In this document: positions 8,662 through 14,893 of the stretch, in pieces
How positions within the stretch are numbered: the first letter of the stretch is position 1
Layout of the letters: the number at the start of each line of letters is the position of its first letter
DNA from: Bacteroidales bacterium KHT7
GTDB lineage: Bacteria > Bacteroidota > Bacteroidia > Bacteroidales > Bacteroidaceae
NCBI GenBank assembly: GCA_900102385.1
Contig: FNBQ01000008.1
Location: 90,546 to 133,004, forward strand
Direction: 5' to 3'
DNA: 42,459 nt
The notes under the pieces: generated by a model
Told to the model about the DNA's origin: nothing
The model's database searches: none
The model's input: only the letters and a program-made list of their open reading frames with translations
Made by a program: the position numbers and the translations under genes

Positions 8662-9449
8662 TTATCGTCACCTTTGAAGATGACGGAATCCACCACATCT
8701 TTCTTCTTTAGTTTGCCTTCTTTTACAAGACGAAGTTTTTCCTCTTTGATGTGCTCTAACAAAACTGATGCAGGCTCGTCCGCAGGGTCTTGTGGCACAA
8801 GTTTGCCTTGGATTGCTTCTTGGAGAATACTCTTTCTTAGACGATTAGGCAGTTCCTCATTCAGTTTGTCGAGGATTTCTTGTGCCTTTCCGTATTCTTC
8901 AACCTTTCGAAGTAATTCATCTATTTTCGCCACTATTCGTTTTTGCTCGGCAAGAGGAGGAAGAGGGACTATACCTTTATAAAACTTTTGGTCATTGATG
9001 GCTGGATATGCAACACCTTTTGCATTATCACCATCGTTGGCGTAAGAATCAAACGTTGGAGATAGCAAATAATAGAATAAGAAACTGTTGTATATTCCAC
9101 TAATACACGATAGTACAGCGAACCCCGTACTTGCAATTGGCTCTTTAACAAAACTTCTATCAATGACACACATATTATGCAAATAAGGTCTTACTGTTGA
9201 GTATAATATGTCACCATATTCAACAATTTTACGTGCCCTTGAGGGAGCATCCTTTGCTTCTACAATATTTTCAACTTGATTCAACTTTTGTTTTTTGTTA
9301 TCTATTGAACCGATATCTATATACGAGAAGACTTCTAAAGGTTTTTTTTGCCCATGATTATACGTTATTTCACCCAGTCTTGCCCATTCCCACCCCTTTG
9401 GTATCTCAAAAGGTATTTCATCATCTATGCATACGACAGTTCCGTCGGT

Positions 9450-9468
9450 GAACTTCTCATAATGGGAA
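9450..9468 (-). repeat. Outer hsdS inversion site, right copy
   Basis: On the minus strand this reads TTCCCATTATGAGAAGTTC, identical and inverted relative to 6082-6100. Homology to the expressed hsdS stops at this edge: upstream bases no longer match. The recombinase gene begins 67 bases further on, outside the invertible segment. Confidence 0.85.
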
Positions 9469-9534
9469 CTAAACCAAGTAAACGACCATGATATATTGGT
9501 GTGGGGCTATTCCCAAAACTAAGAACAAATTATC

Positions 9535-10338
9535 ATGGTAGAACAATTCAAAGAGTATCTCAGCCAGTCAAACATGGCAAAGAACACCGTTTCGGCATAC
9601 GTCTATGCCGTAAACGACTTCAAATCGCGTCACAAGGATTTGACAAAGAAGAATCTGTTGCTTTACAAGACGTATCTCATCGAGACCTTCAAGCCCAAGA
9701 CCGTAAACCTACGTATTCAGGCATTGAACAAGTATCTGGAATACCTGCACAAGCCTCGCTTGCACTTGAAATCCGTCAAGGTGCAGCAGCGCACATATCT
9801 GGAGAACGTAATCAGCAATGCCGACTACATCTTCTTGAAGAATAAACTAAAGAAGGAGAACAATCAGGAGTGGTACTTCGTTGTTCGCTTCCTCGCTGCC
9901 ACGGGGGCAAGAGTAAGCGAACTGGTGCAGCTGAAGGTAGAACATGTAAACGTGGGCTATTACGACATATATACCAAGGGAGGCAAGGTGCGTCGCCTGT
10001 TCATTCCCAAGACACTAAGGGATGAGGCTCTGATTTGGCTCAGAACAAATAACAGGGAAAGTGGTTATCTGTTTCTCAACCGCTTTGGGGAACGGATAAC
10101 CACTCGTGGCATTGCGCAGCAGTTGAAGAACTTTGCCATTAAGTATGGACTCAACCCCAAAGTTGTGTATCCGCACTCGTTTCGCCATCGCTATGCTAAG
10201 AACTTTTTGGAGAAGTTCAACGACATATCCCTGCTTGCCGACCTGATGGGACACGAAAGCATAGAAACAACACGCATCTATCTGCGCCGAACCGCTTGTG
10301 AGCAACAGGCTATTGTGGATAAGGTCATTACATGGTAA
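9535..10338 (+). CDS. Tyrosine recombinase (hsdS invertase candidate)
   Basis: A 267-residue XerC/D-type site-specific recombinase with an N-terminal SAM-like core-binding domain and a C-terminal catalytic domain. The catalytic set is complete: R126 in TGARVSEL, H214 and R217 in HSFRHRY, H240 in GHES and nucleophile Y249. Recombinases of this size next to type I loci in Bacteroidetes and other phyla shuffle hsdS. Its place just outside the outer inverted repeat supports that job here. The specific link to these sites is inference. Confidence 0.92.
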   Translation: MVEQFKEYLSQSNMAKNTVSAYVYAVNDFKSRHKDLTKKNLLLYKTYLIETFKPKTVNLRIQALNKYLEYLHKPRLHLKSVKVQQRTYLENVISNADYIFLKNKLKKENNQEWYFVVRFLAATGARVSELVQLKVEHVNVGYYDIYTKGGKVRRLFIPKTLRDEALIWLRTNNRESGYLFLNRFGERITTRGIAQQLKNFAIKYGLNPKVVYPHSFRHRYAKNFLEKFNDISLLADLMGHESIETTRIYLRRTACEQQAIVDKVITW

Positions 10339-10391
10339 CTGTTGTATATGCAGCTCTTTAAGTAAAGAACGGCAATTGAAGAATCATTGAT

Positions 10392-10432
10392 AAGCCAGCA
10401 GAAACATACTTATTTTGTGTTTCCGCTGGCTT
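10392..10432 (+). terminator. Hairpin after the recombinase gene
   Basis: AAGCCAGCaGAAACA pairs with TGTTTCcGCTGGCTT around a short AT-rich loop, about 55 bases after the recombinase stop. There is no long T tract, so termination strength is uncertain. Confidence 0.55.
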
Positions 10433-10548
10433 GTACCCGAAAAATCATTATCTTTGCGTCGTAACCAATATCGTAAATAACATGCTTACAGACAGATTCA
10501 AAGAAAAAACTATCATATAGATGGCGAGATTACCAGCTTATTATCAGA

Positions 10549-10917
10549 CGTTTCTCATCTTCGAACTGGTGCAGTTTATACGCCATTTCGGGATAAAATT
10601 CGGTACATCTCTTACAACGTATAATGTTAAATTATAATGTTGATTATCAACATATTACAGACGCTGAAAGCGTCTCCGTTAAGTAACCGTAGGTCGGAAC
10701 GACCTGCGGAATAAGAACCATCAACGGAAAGCACTCTGAATGAGTGCCCCATCTATCGCAATGGGCGACCGCTTTCAGGGTCGATGATACTTGTTGTGTT
10801 TCTGTCCGCAGATCCTGCGGATGCTGCGGTTACTGAGAGGTGACGCTTCCAGCGTCATTCAGAATAGTCACTTCATGAAATAAGAGAATGGCGTTTCTTA
10901 TCCCGAACTGGTGCAGT
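10549..10917. repeat. Direct repeats flanking a REPIN-like element
   Basis: A 27-base stretch at 10549-10575 (TTTCTCATCTTCGAACTGG then TGCAGT) recurs almost unchanged at 10892-10917. The shared core CGAACTGGTGCAGT is at 10562-10575 and 10904-10917. Between them lie the paired hairpins. The repeats may be ends of a non-autonomous element or a target duplication. The surrounding non-coding stretch (10340-11208) holds no convincing gene. Confidence 0.6.
10659..10856. repeat. REPIN-like inverted pair of hairpin repeats
   Basis: Five short hairpins follow each other: GACGCT-gaa-AGCGTC (10660-10674), AGGTCG-gaa-CGACCT (10691-10705), GCACTC-tgaat-GAGTGC (10731-10747), CCGCAG-atc-CTGCGG (10806-10820) and GACGCT-tcc-AGCGTC (10842-10856). 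Bases 10660-10710 align with the reverse complement of 10806-10856, sharing the outer stem, AGTAACCG and a final CTGCGG. Two REP-like units thus face each other around a central stem, the REPIN layout. Such elements are normally moved by RAYT (IS200-like) transposases; none is present here. Confidence 0.65.
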
Positions 10918-10982
10918 AAATGATTGTATTTTCAAAAAAATAAGAAAAAAATTGTTCCGAAACCTGAATAATTGAAAAAAGT

Positions 10983-11159
10983 AGGATAAGATACAAGTGA
11001 AGGCAGCCATTCAACACGGTTGCCTTCCTTCTTATCTATCGGTTCTTGGAGCAGCGTCTCTGTCGGGGCATGAGCCTTGACGGGGCGCTGCTCTTCTTTA
11101 CTGCCTGAAAAAAATTCCGGCTTTACCCGTCGGATTTAAGAAAAGCAGGATAAGATACA
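10983..11159. repeat. Direct repeat AGGATAAGATACA (two copies)
   Basis: AGGATAAGATACA occurs at 10983-10995 and 11147-11159, each preceded by an A-rich run. Between them is a hairpin with arms GAAGGCAGCC (10999-11008) and GGTTGCCTTC (11018-11027), and a GAGCAGCG/CGCTGCTC pair around 11048-11093. The two copies lie just upstream of the phage-like module and may be its leader or regulatory region. Confidence 0.5.
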
Positions 11160-11208
11160 GATGAGAAACGAAGACAACCGAATATATTAACCTTTAAAAC
11201 TTACTTTT

Positions 11209-11796
11209 ATGAAAGAAGTTGTATTGACAAAAGAGGAGTGGCGGCGATTAGCCGCTGTCACTCCCGAGGAAAGAGAAAGAGCCATGAAGAAACTCCAGCG
11301 GTGGATACACTGGCAGATAATACACTGCGGATTCAGTCGCGAGTGTGGACCTTTCTCCCGTGGGGCGATGGGCGGCGATGCCGTGGATGTGATAGGAGAG
11401 GAGTGCATCGAGGCACTGTTCTGCGGAGAGTGGCACTGGAAGCCAACCCGCGAGCTGAGCTCGATGCTGATTCAGATTGCAAAAAGCAAGATGGGACACA
11501 TTGTCGAGGACTTTTACGAGCGAGGACAGCCCGAGGTTACGCTCACCGGCGACCAAGGCTTTCGCCAGCAGGTAGAGATGGACATAGCCGCGCAGTGGAA
11601 GTTCGAAGCCAACATGCGCGATATGGGCTACGACATTGCACGCAGCGTTGCAGCGAACGAGCCTGAACTGCTGGCTTATTTGGATGCTATGTACAAAGAC
11701 GACACATATTACGGCATTGCCAGTCTGATGGGCATTGATGTGAAAAAAGTGATGAGGCTTGAAAAGCGGCTGCTGAGTCTATTGGAAAAATATTAA
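11209..11796 (+). CDS. Sigma-70-like helix-turn-helix protein
   Basis: 195 residues. The middle (GGDAVDVIGEECIEALFCGE then SSMLIQIAKSKMGHIVEDF) has the spacing of sigma-70 region 2: an acidic helix that includes E-E-C-I-E-A-L, then a helix ending in I-x-D. The C terminus (ELLAYLDAMYKDDTYYGIAS then LMGIDVKKVMRLEKRLLSLL) resembles region 4 or another HTH. It could be a small alternative sigma factor or a phage-type transcription regulator for the genes that follow. There is no Shine-Dalgarno sequence. The family assignment rests on pattern only. Confidence 0.5.
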   Translation: MKEVVLTKEEWRRLAAVTPEERERAMKKLQRWIHWQIIHCGFSRECGPFSRGAMGGDAVDVIGEECIEALFCGEWHWKPTRELSSMLIQIAKSKMGHIVEDFYERGQPEVTLTGDQGFRQQVEMDIAAQWKFEANMRDMGYDIARSVAANEPELLAYLDAMYKDDTYYGIASLMGIDVKKVMRLEKRLLSLLEKY

Positions 11797-11821
11797 CAGA
11801 TAAGTAAATATTATAGTAAAA

Positions 11822-12004
11822 ATGAAACACGTTAAGAACCTAATGGATAGGATAGATGAAGTCAGGGTAAATTCGGTAACAGAAGATGAATATGAGAGAG
11901 TTTGGAACAGAAGCCTTGACGAACAAGTGAGCAGGATGATGGTGCGCTGGGACGAGTTGATGGCTCGTGCCAAGGAAGCCGTCGATGCTCAGGAAAAGGC
12001 ATAG
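11822..12004 (+). CDS. Small acidic helical protein, unknown
   Basis: A 60-residue, probably all-helical protein of unrecognised family, 25 bases after the sigma-like gene. Content is charged (many D, E, R) with no membrane segment. The frame is convincing because it lies in the module and is followed by a hairpin, but coding status is not certain. Confidence 0.5.
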   Translation: MKHVKNLMDRIDEVRVNSVTEDEYERVWNRSLDEQVSRMMVRWDELMARAKEAVDAQEKA

Positions 12005-12030
12005 GCTGCGGATTTGCATATCCATTGCCT

Positions 12031-12062
12031 GAGCCCTCGTGCCATTGGTGCGGGGGCTTCTT
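12031..12062 (+). terminator. Hairpin with short T run
   Basis: AGCCCTCG pairs imperfectly with CGGGGGCT and is followed by TCTT. It lies between the 60-residue gene and the M15 peptidase gene and may cut off or attenuate transcription there. Confidence 0.4.
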
Positions 12063-12090
12063 AATTCAGTATGTTAAGCGATTAAAAGGA

Positions 12091-12096
12091 AGGAGG
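12091..12096 (+). promoter_or_regulatory. Strong Shine-Dalgarno AGGAGG (peptidase gene)
   Basis: Perfect AGGAGG with 7 bases to the ATG at 12104. Bacteroidetes genes rarely have such sites, and most genes in this window lack one. Confidence 0.8.
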
Positions 12097-12103
12097 AAAG
12101 CAA

Positions 12104-12523
12104 ATGACGTATTTTGTAATGAAAGAGTTTGAATGTCGCGACGGATGCAGGATGCCGGCCGCCGCAAGAGAGAACATCGAAGCCTTGGTAGAGCAGGTGC
12201 TCGACCCTGTACGCCGTGCATACGGCAAGGCAGTGCGTGTAACCAGCGGATACCGCTGTCCACGGCATAATGCCAGCGTGGGCGGAGTGCCGCAGAGCCA
12301 GCACGTCAGCGGTCAGGCAGCCGACATACGTCCTGTGGAGCAGCATGACGGTGCGCTTGAACGGCTTGCCAAGACTGTAGTGGCTAACGGCAAGTGGGAT
12401 CAGATGATACTCTATCCCACGTTCATACACATAAGTTGGAAGCGTGACGGCATCAACCGCCGCCAGATACTAAGGAAGACGGCAGAAGGCTATCGGCAGA
12501 TAAGCATCAACCAGTTAAAATAG
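12104..12523 (+). CDS. M15-family D-Ala-D-Ala peptidase (endolysin-like)
   Basis: A 139-residue zinc peptidase of the M15A/VanY-like group that cleaves peptidoglycan peptides. The core motif SGYRCPRHNASVGGVPQSQH leads into SGQAADI, giving the zinc ligands H and D of the HxxGxAxD pattern. FIHISW supplies the second histidine. There is no signal peptide, as for phage endolysins that need help to cross the membrane. It is followed by a spanin-like pair, which fits a lysis cassette. Domesticated use in cell-wall remodelling is the alternative. Confidence 0.88.
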   Translation: MTYFVMKEFECRDGCRMPAAARENIEALVEQVLDPVRRAYGKAVRVTSGYRCPRHNASVGGVPQSQHVSGQAADIRPVEQHDGALERLAKTVVANGKWDQMILYPTFIHISWKRDGINRRQILRKTAEGYRQISINQLK

Positions 12524-12527
12524 GAGG
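12522..12527 (+). promoter_or_regulatory. Strong Shine-Dalgarno AGGAGG (i-spanin-like gene)
   Basis: Perfect AGGAGG with 8 bases to the ATG at 12536, overlapping the stop region of the peptidase gene (stop at 12521-12523). Confidence 0.8.
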
Positions 12528-12535
12528 AACGGACG

Positions 12536-12919
12536 ATGAATGCAGAATTGTGGGTGAGCATAGTGCTCGCATTGATAAGCATGGTGAGCGGCTGGGGCTG
12601 GCTTACCAACAGCCGTAAGTACAGACAAGAGGTCAAGAGCCTTGAGGCTGAGAACCGGCAGAAGTATATGGACCTTGCCAAGGAGTATGTAGAGGAGTTC
12701 CGCAAGAACATTGCAGAGCCGCTGCAACAGGAGGTGAGGGAGTTGAGGAACGAAGTAAAACTATTGCGCGATGCTGTACAGGAGATTAACGACTGTCCTT
12801 TCAACGGCGATTGCCCTGTCAGGACAAAACTGTCTGCGCCGGCTCGTGATGCCTCTGGCAGCCGTGGCTCTGTCGCTGCTGCTTGCAGGCTGCGGAACGA
12901 GCCGACGGGCGACGAGTGA
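12536..12919 (+). CDS. Membrane-anchored coiled-coil protein (i-spanin-like)
   Basis: 127 residues: an N-terminal membrane segment (WVSIVLALISMVSGWGWL), then a long charged helix likely to form a coiled coil (residues about 25-85), then a low-complexity tail. This is the layout of an inner-membrane spanin (Rz). The tail (from about residue 79) overlaps the next gene in a different frame and looks like a shadow of it, which matches nested Rz/Rz1 organisation. No sequence motif proves the family. Also possible: a holin-like or a general membrane adaptor. Confidence 0.6.
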   Translation: MNAELWVSIVLALISMVSGWGWLTNSRKYRQEVKSLEAENRQKYMDLAKEYVEEFRKNIAEPLQQEVRELRNEVKLLRDAVQEINDCPFNGDCPVRTKLSAPARDASGSRGSVAAACRLRNEPTGDE

Positions 12920-13265
12920 GCATGTAAGAGCCGCGAGGACAGAACAGAGGGACTGCCTGCGGACTGAACGGATGGCGGTTGCCGTGCATGACACGATAGT
13001 CGAGGTGACAACCGTCACCATACGCGAGAACGAAGCCGGCGACACGGTGCGGATAGCACAGCTGACAGAGCGTACGCGGACATCGGTACGAGACCGTATC
13101 AACGACGTGCATGAGCGCGTGGCGGTGAGGACTGATACGGTCTACATAGCGAACCGCGATTCCGTTGAGGTTAAGGAAAGACCGCGCAACATGCTGAAAT
13201 GGTGGCTGTGGATTATTGTAGGCTTGATTGTTTTAGTAATAAGTATTAAGATTAAAAAATGTTGA
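12771..13265 (+). CDS. Lipoprotein overlapping upstream gene (o-spanin-like)
   Basis: 164 residues with a lipobox LSLLLAGC (cleavage before C41 if the ATG at 12771 is used, C15 if the ATG at 12849). The body is charged and rich in T, V and R with predicted beta/helix content, and a C-terminal membrane segment (WLWIIVGLIVLVISI) ends in lysines. The start lies inside the previous gene in another frame (overlap 12771-12919), as for Rz1 outer-membrane spanins. The extra C-terminal membrane segment is unusual for an o-spanin; one protein may bridge both membranes. Confidence 0.6.
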   Translation: MLYRRLTTVLSTAIALSGQNCLRRLVMPLAAVALSLLLAGCGTSRRATSEHVRAARTEQRDCLRTERMAVAVHDTIVEVTTVTIRENEAGDTVRIAQLTERTRTSVRDRINDVHERVAVRTDTVYIANRDSVEVKERPRNMLKWWLWIIVGLIVLVISIKIKKC

Positions 13266-13302
13266 ACTGAGGCTGCGGACAATCGCAGCCACTTAAAATT
13301 TT

Positions 13303-13308
13303 AGGAGG
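13303..13308 (+). promoter_or_regulatory. Strong Shine-Dalgarno AGGAGG (DUF6266 gene)
   Basis: Perfect AGGAGG with 8 bases to the ATG at 13317, preceded by a GGCTGCG/CGCAGCC hairpin at 13271-13290. The hairpin could act as a processing site or weak terminator between the lipoprotein gene and this gene. Confidence 0.8.
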
Positions 13309-13316
13309 GTTAAATT

Positions 13317-14222
13317 ATGGCAAAAGTAACAGGTATTGCCACACAGCTAAGTGGCAAGGTAGGACAGTTTATCTATCGTCGTACCAAGTCGGGTACGGTA
13401 GTGTGTGAAGCACCGGCAAAGGTCGATGCTCCCAAGCGTTCGGAGGCACAGATGAGGGTGCGTGCCCAGTGGGGTAATCTGGCAGCGGTATTCCGCCAGT
13501 TCAACCAAACGCTGAAGAAAGGCTTTGAGGGAGTGAACGGCAGAATGAGCGATTACAATGCGTTTTTACAGACAAACATGAACGTAGTAAAAGTGTATAT
13601 CGCTAAGAACGTGCTGCTGAATGGCGGCAGCGTGCTTGCTCCGTATCAGATAACGCGAGGCACTCTGCCTTCGATAGCGATGAGTGTTGGGGCTGACAAC
13701 GTGCTGGCAAGCGACATAGCACTTGGCGACTTGACTATTTCGGAATCGACAACAGTCGCAGATTTTTCAAACGCGCTGATAGCCTGCAACGACGATTATG
13801 AGGCTGGCGACCAGCTGACATTCTTTTACGGACAGCAGACGACGGACGCGGTTACGGGAGTACCGCGTGCCAAGGTTCGCGGTTTTAAGGTGATGCTCGA
13901 CCCGTTGGACTCAACGCTGCTTTGGGATGTCGTGTCTCCTTTGGGATTCTCGTCTGCCGACGGATACTTGGCTATGAACAGCAAGATTTCGGACGGGGCA
14001 GCCGTCTGGGTACATTCGCGCGAGGATGGCGATGGCAGAGTGCGTGTCTCAACGCAGTTCCTGTATGTCGATTCGGGCATATTGGCTAAGTATCAGGGCA
14101 GTGCGGCAATGAGGAATGCTGCCGAGTCCTATGGCGGAATAACCAAGAGTGAGGTATATCTTAATCCGAGTTCGATGAAGAAAACGGATGATGACGACTT
14201 ACAGGCTGAAAACGGCGATTAG
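13317..14222 (+). CDS. DUF6266-type protein
   Basis: A 301-residue protein starting MAKVTGIATQLSGKVGQFIY, which resembles the opening of DUF6266 proteins (a phage-like opening with SGKVG). No signal peptide. The N-terminal ~90 residues are basic and helical with QMRVRAQWGNLAAVFRQFNQ; the rest looks beta-rich with repeated D/G turns; the tail is acidic (KKTDDDDLQAENGD). The family has no known function to me. The position after a lysis-type cassette suggests a structural or exported product released by lysis, but this is inference. Confidence 0.65.
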   Translation: MAKVTGIATQLSGKVGQFIYRRTKSGTVVCEAPAKVDAPKRSEAQMRVRAQWGNLAAVFRQFNQTLKKGFEGVNGRMSDYNAFLQTNMNVVKVYIAKNVLLNGGSVLAPYQITRGTLPSIAMSVGADNVLASDIALGDLTISESTTVADFSNALIACNDDYEAGDQLTFFYGQQTTDAVTGVPRAKVRGFKVMLDPLDSTLLWDVVSPLGFSSADGYLAMNSKISDGAAVWVHSREDGDGRVRVSTQFLYVDSGILAKYQGSAAMRNAAESYGGITKSEVYLNPSSMKKTDDDDLQAENGD

Positions 14223-14259
14223 GATGTGGGTGTTGTGATGAGTAGTGATGAGAGGTTAA

Positions 14260-14289
14260 GGGAGCTTCCTTCGGGAACTCCCTTTTTTT
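14260..14289 (+). terminator. Terminator with UUCG tetraloop
   Basis: GGGAGcTTCC - TTCG - GGAACTCCC followed by seven T. It lies 38 bases after the DUF6266 stop, closing the module. The loop is the very stable UUCG type. Confidence 0.88.
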
Positions 14290-14436
14290 GTACGCTCGGC
14301 ATGAGCAATGTCTGACGTTCTCCAGAATATCACAGACTTCTTGTGGAGCTTTGAAGCCGTAATATTTTACGCTTGTTTTCTTTCTGCCTGAATTTGGTCG
14401 AAAACCGCCTCTTTTCTTCTTGATTTCCTCATCCAT
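14290..14436 (-). pseudogene. Truncated basic DNA-binding-like small gene
   Basis: From ATG 14436 the minus strand reads MDEEIKKKRGGFRPNSGRKK then SVKYYGFKAPQEVCDILENV. Similar short KRGGxRPxxGRKK proteins are common in Bacteroidetes mobile regions. After about residue 41 the sequence runs into the terminator of the plus-strand module and loses sense, so the gene seems truncated by the module boundary. Function unknown. Confidence 0.42.
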
Positions 14437-14893
14437 TTTTTTTGAATTAAATAGAATTGACTATCTTTGCACAAACCAAAAGCGTGAAAAGTGGAGAGGA
14501 TTTCTCATCTCCGTTTGCTTTCGTAACTACTTCTTCTCAATTGTGAAGAATTCAACGACCTCGGACAAGTCAATTGAAATCATTACGAACCAAACCTTTA
14601 CACAATAAATCTTTTTCATTGCTTTTGGTTTTTTCGTTTTTACTACTCGACTTTCAGGGGTTTTCGTTTCTCCCTTTCAACACTCGCTTGCGTCTCTGTA
14701 ATGCGGCGGAGAAGGTTGGTGTGTCCCTTCTCAATCACTGTAGTTACCTTTTTTGTAAATACAAAATGGTGGGAAGGAACGTTCAAGGTAGGTGGGGGAG
14801 TTGAAAGTTGAAAATTTTAACAGTTGACAATTCAAAATCTCCCGAATTCAATAAAAAAAGGATGCAAAAAGCATCCTTTTTTGTATCTATCTA
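14437..14893. other. Intergenic stretch with promoter-like box
   Basis: No convincing gene. TTTG at 14441 and TATCTTTG at 14462-14469 resemble a plus-strand Bacteroidetes promoter, although the spacing of 17 is short. A GGAGA/TCTCC hairpin follows at about 14494-14513. TTTTGTA-AA-TACAAAA forms a perfect 7-bp palindrome at 14751-14766. GGAACGTTCAAGGTAG at 14776-14791 recurs at 40039 with one mismatch. Confidence 0.4.
14854..14882. terminator. Bidirectional terminator
   Basis: AAAAAAGGATGC (14854-14865), loop AAAAA, GCATCCTTTTTT (14871-14882). The stem with A and T tracts works on both strands. It lies 11 bases past the GH8 stop on the minus strand and so ends the lon-to-GH8 gene series. Confidence 0.88.

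Larger units (their letters stand above)
8058..9468 (-). pseudogene. Silent HsdS (TRD1 + TRD2) without N terminus
   Basis: The minus strand is open from 9468 and reads SHYEKFTDGTVVCIDDEIPF, then a TRD1, the central block SILQEAIQGKLVPQDPADEP, then YYEQIDGEVVDITEDIPF, a second TRD and the end FNEIKGN. It matches the expressed HsdS from residue 62 onward but lacks the first ~62 residues and any start codon at its true beginning; the first ATG is at 9284. It carries outer and inner inversion sites at 9450-9468 and 8643-8661. Outer inversion would fuse it to the expressed N terminus and give a full HsdS of about 530 residues. Confidence 0.88.

Noticed and set aside
7497-9468. CRISPR-like array or toxin genes in the hsdS region
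   Set aside because: The repeats are inverted hsdS segments only; there is no regular spacer-repeat pattern.
10480-10620. Short gene (MARLPAYYQTFLIFELVQFI) before the REPIN-like region
   Set aside because: Only about 38 residues, no family match, and it overlaps the direct repeat; it may be a remnant but support is too weak.
10434-11208. Retron or other structured RNA gene
   Set aside because: There are many hairpins but no reverse transcriptase nearby, and the pattern fits REP repeats better.
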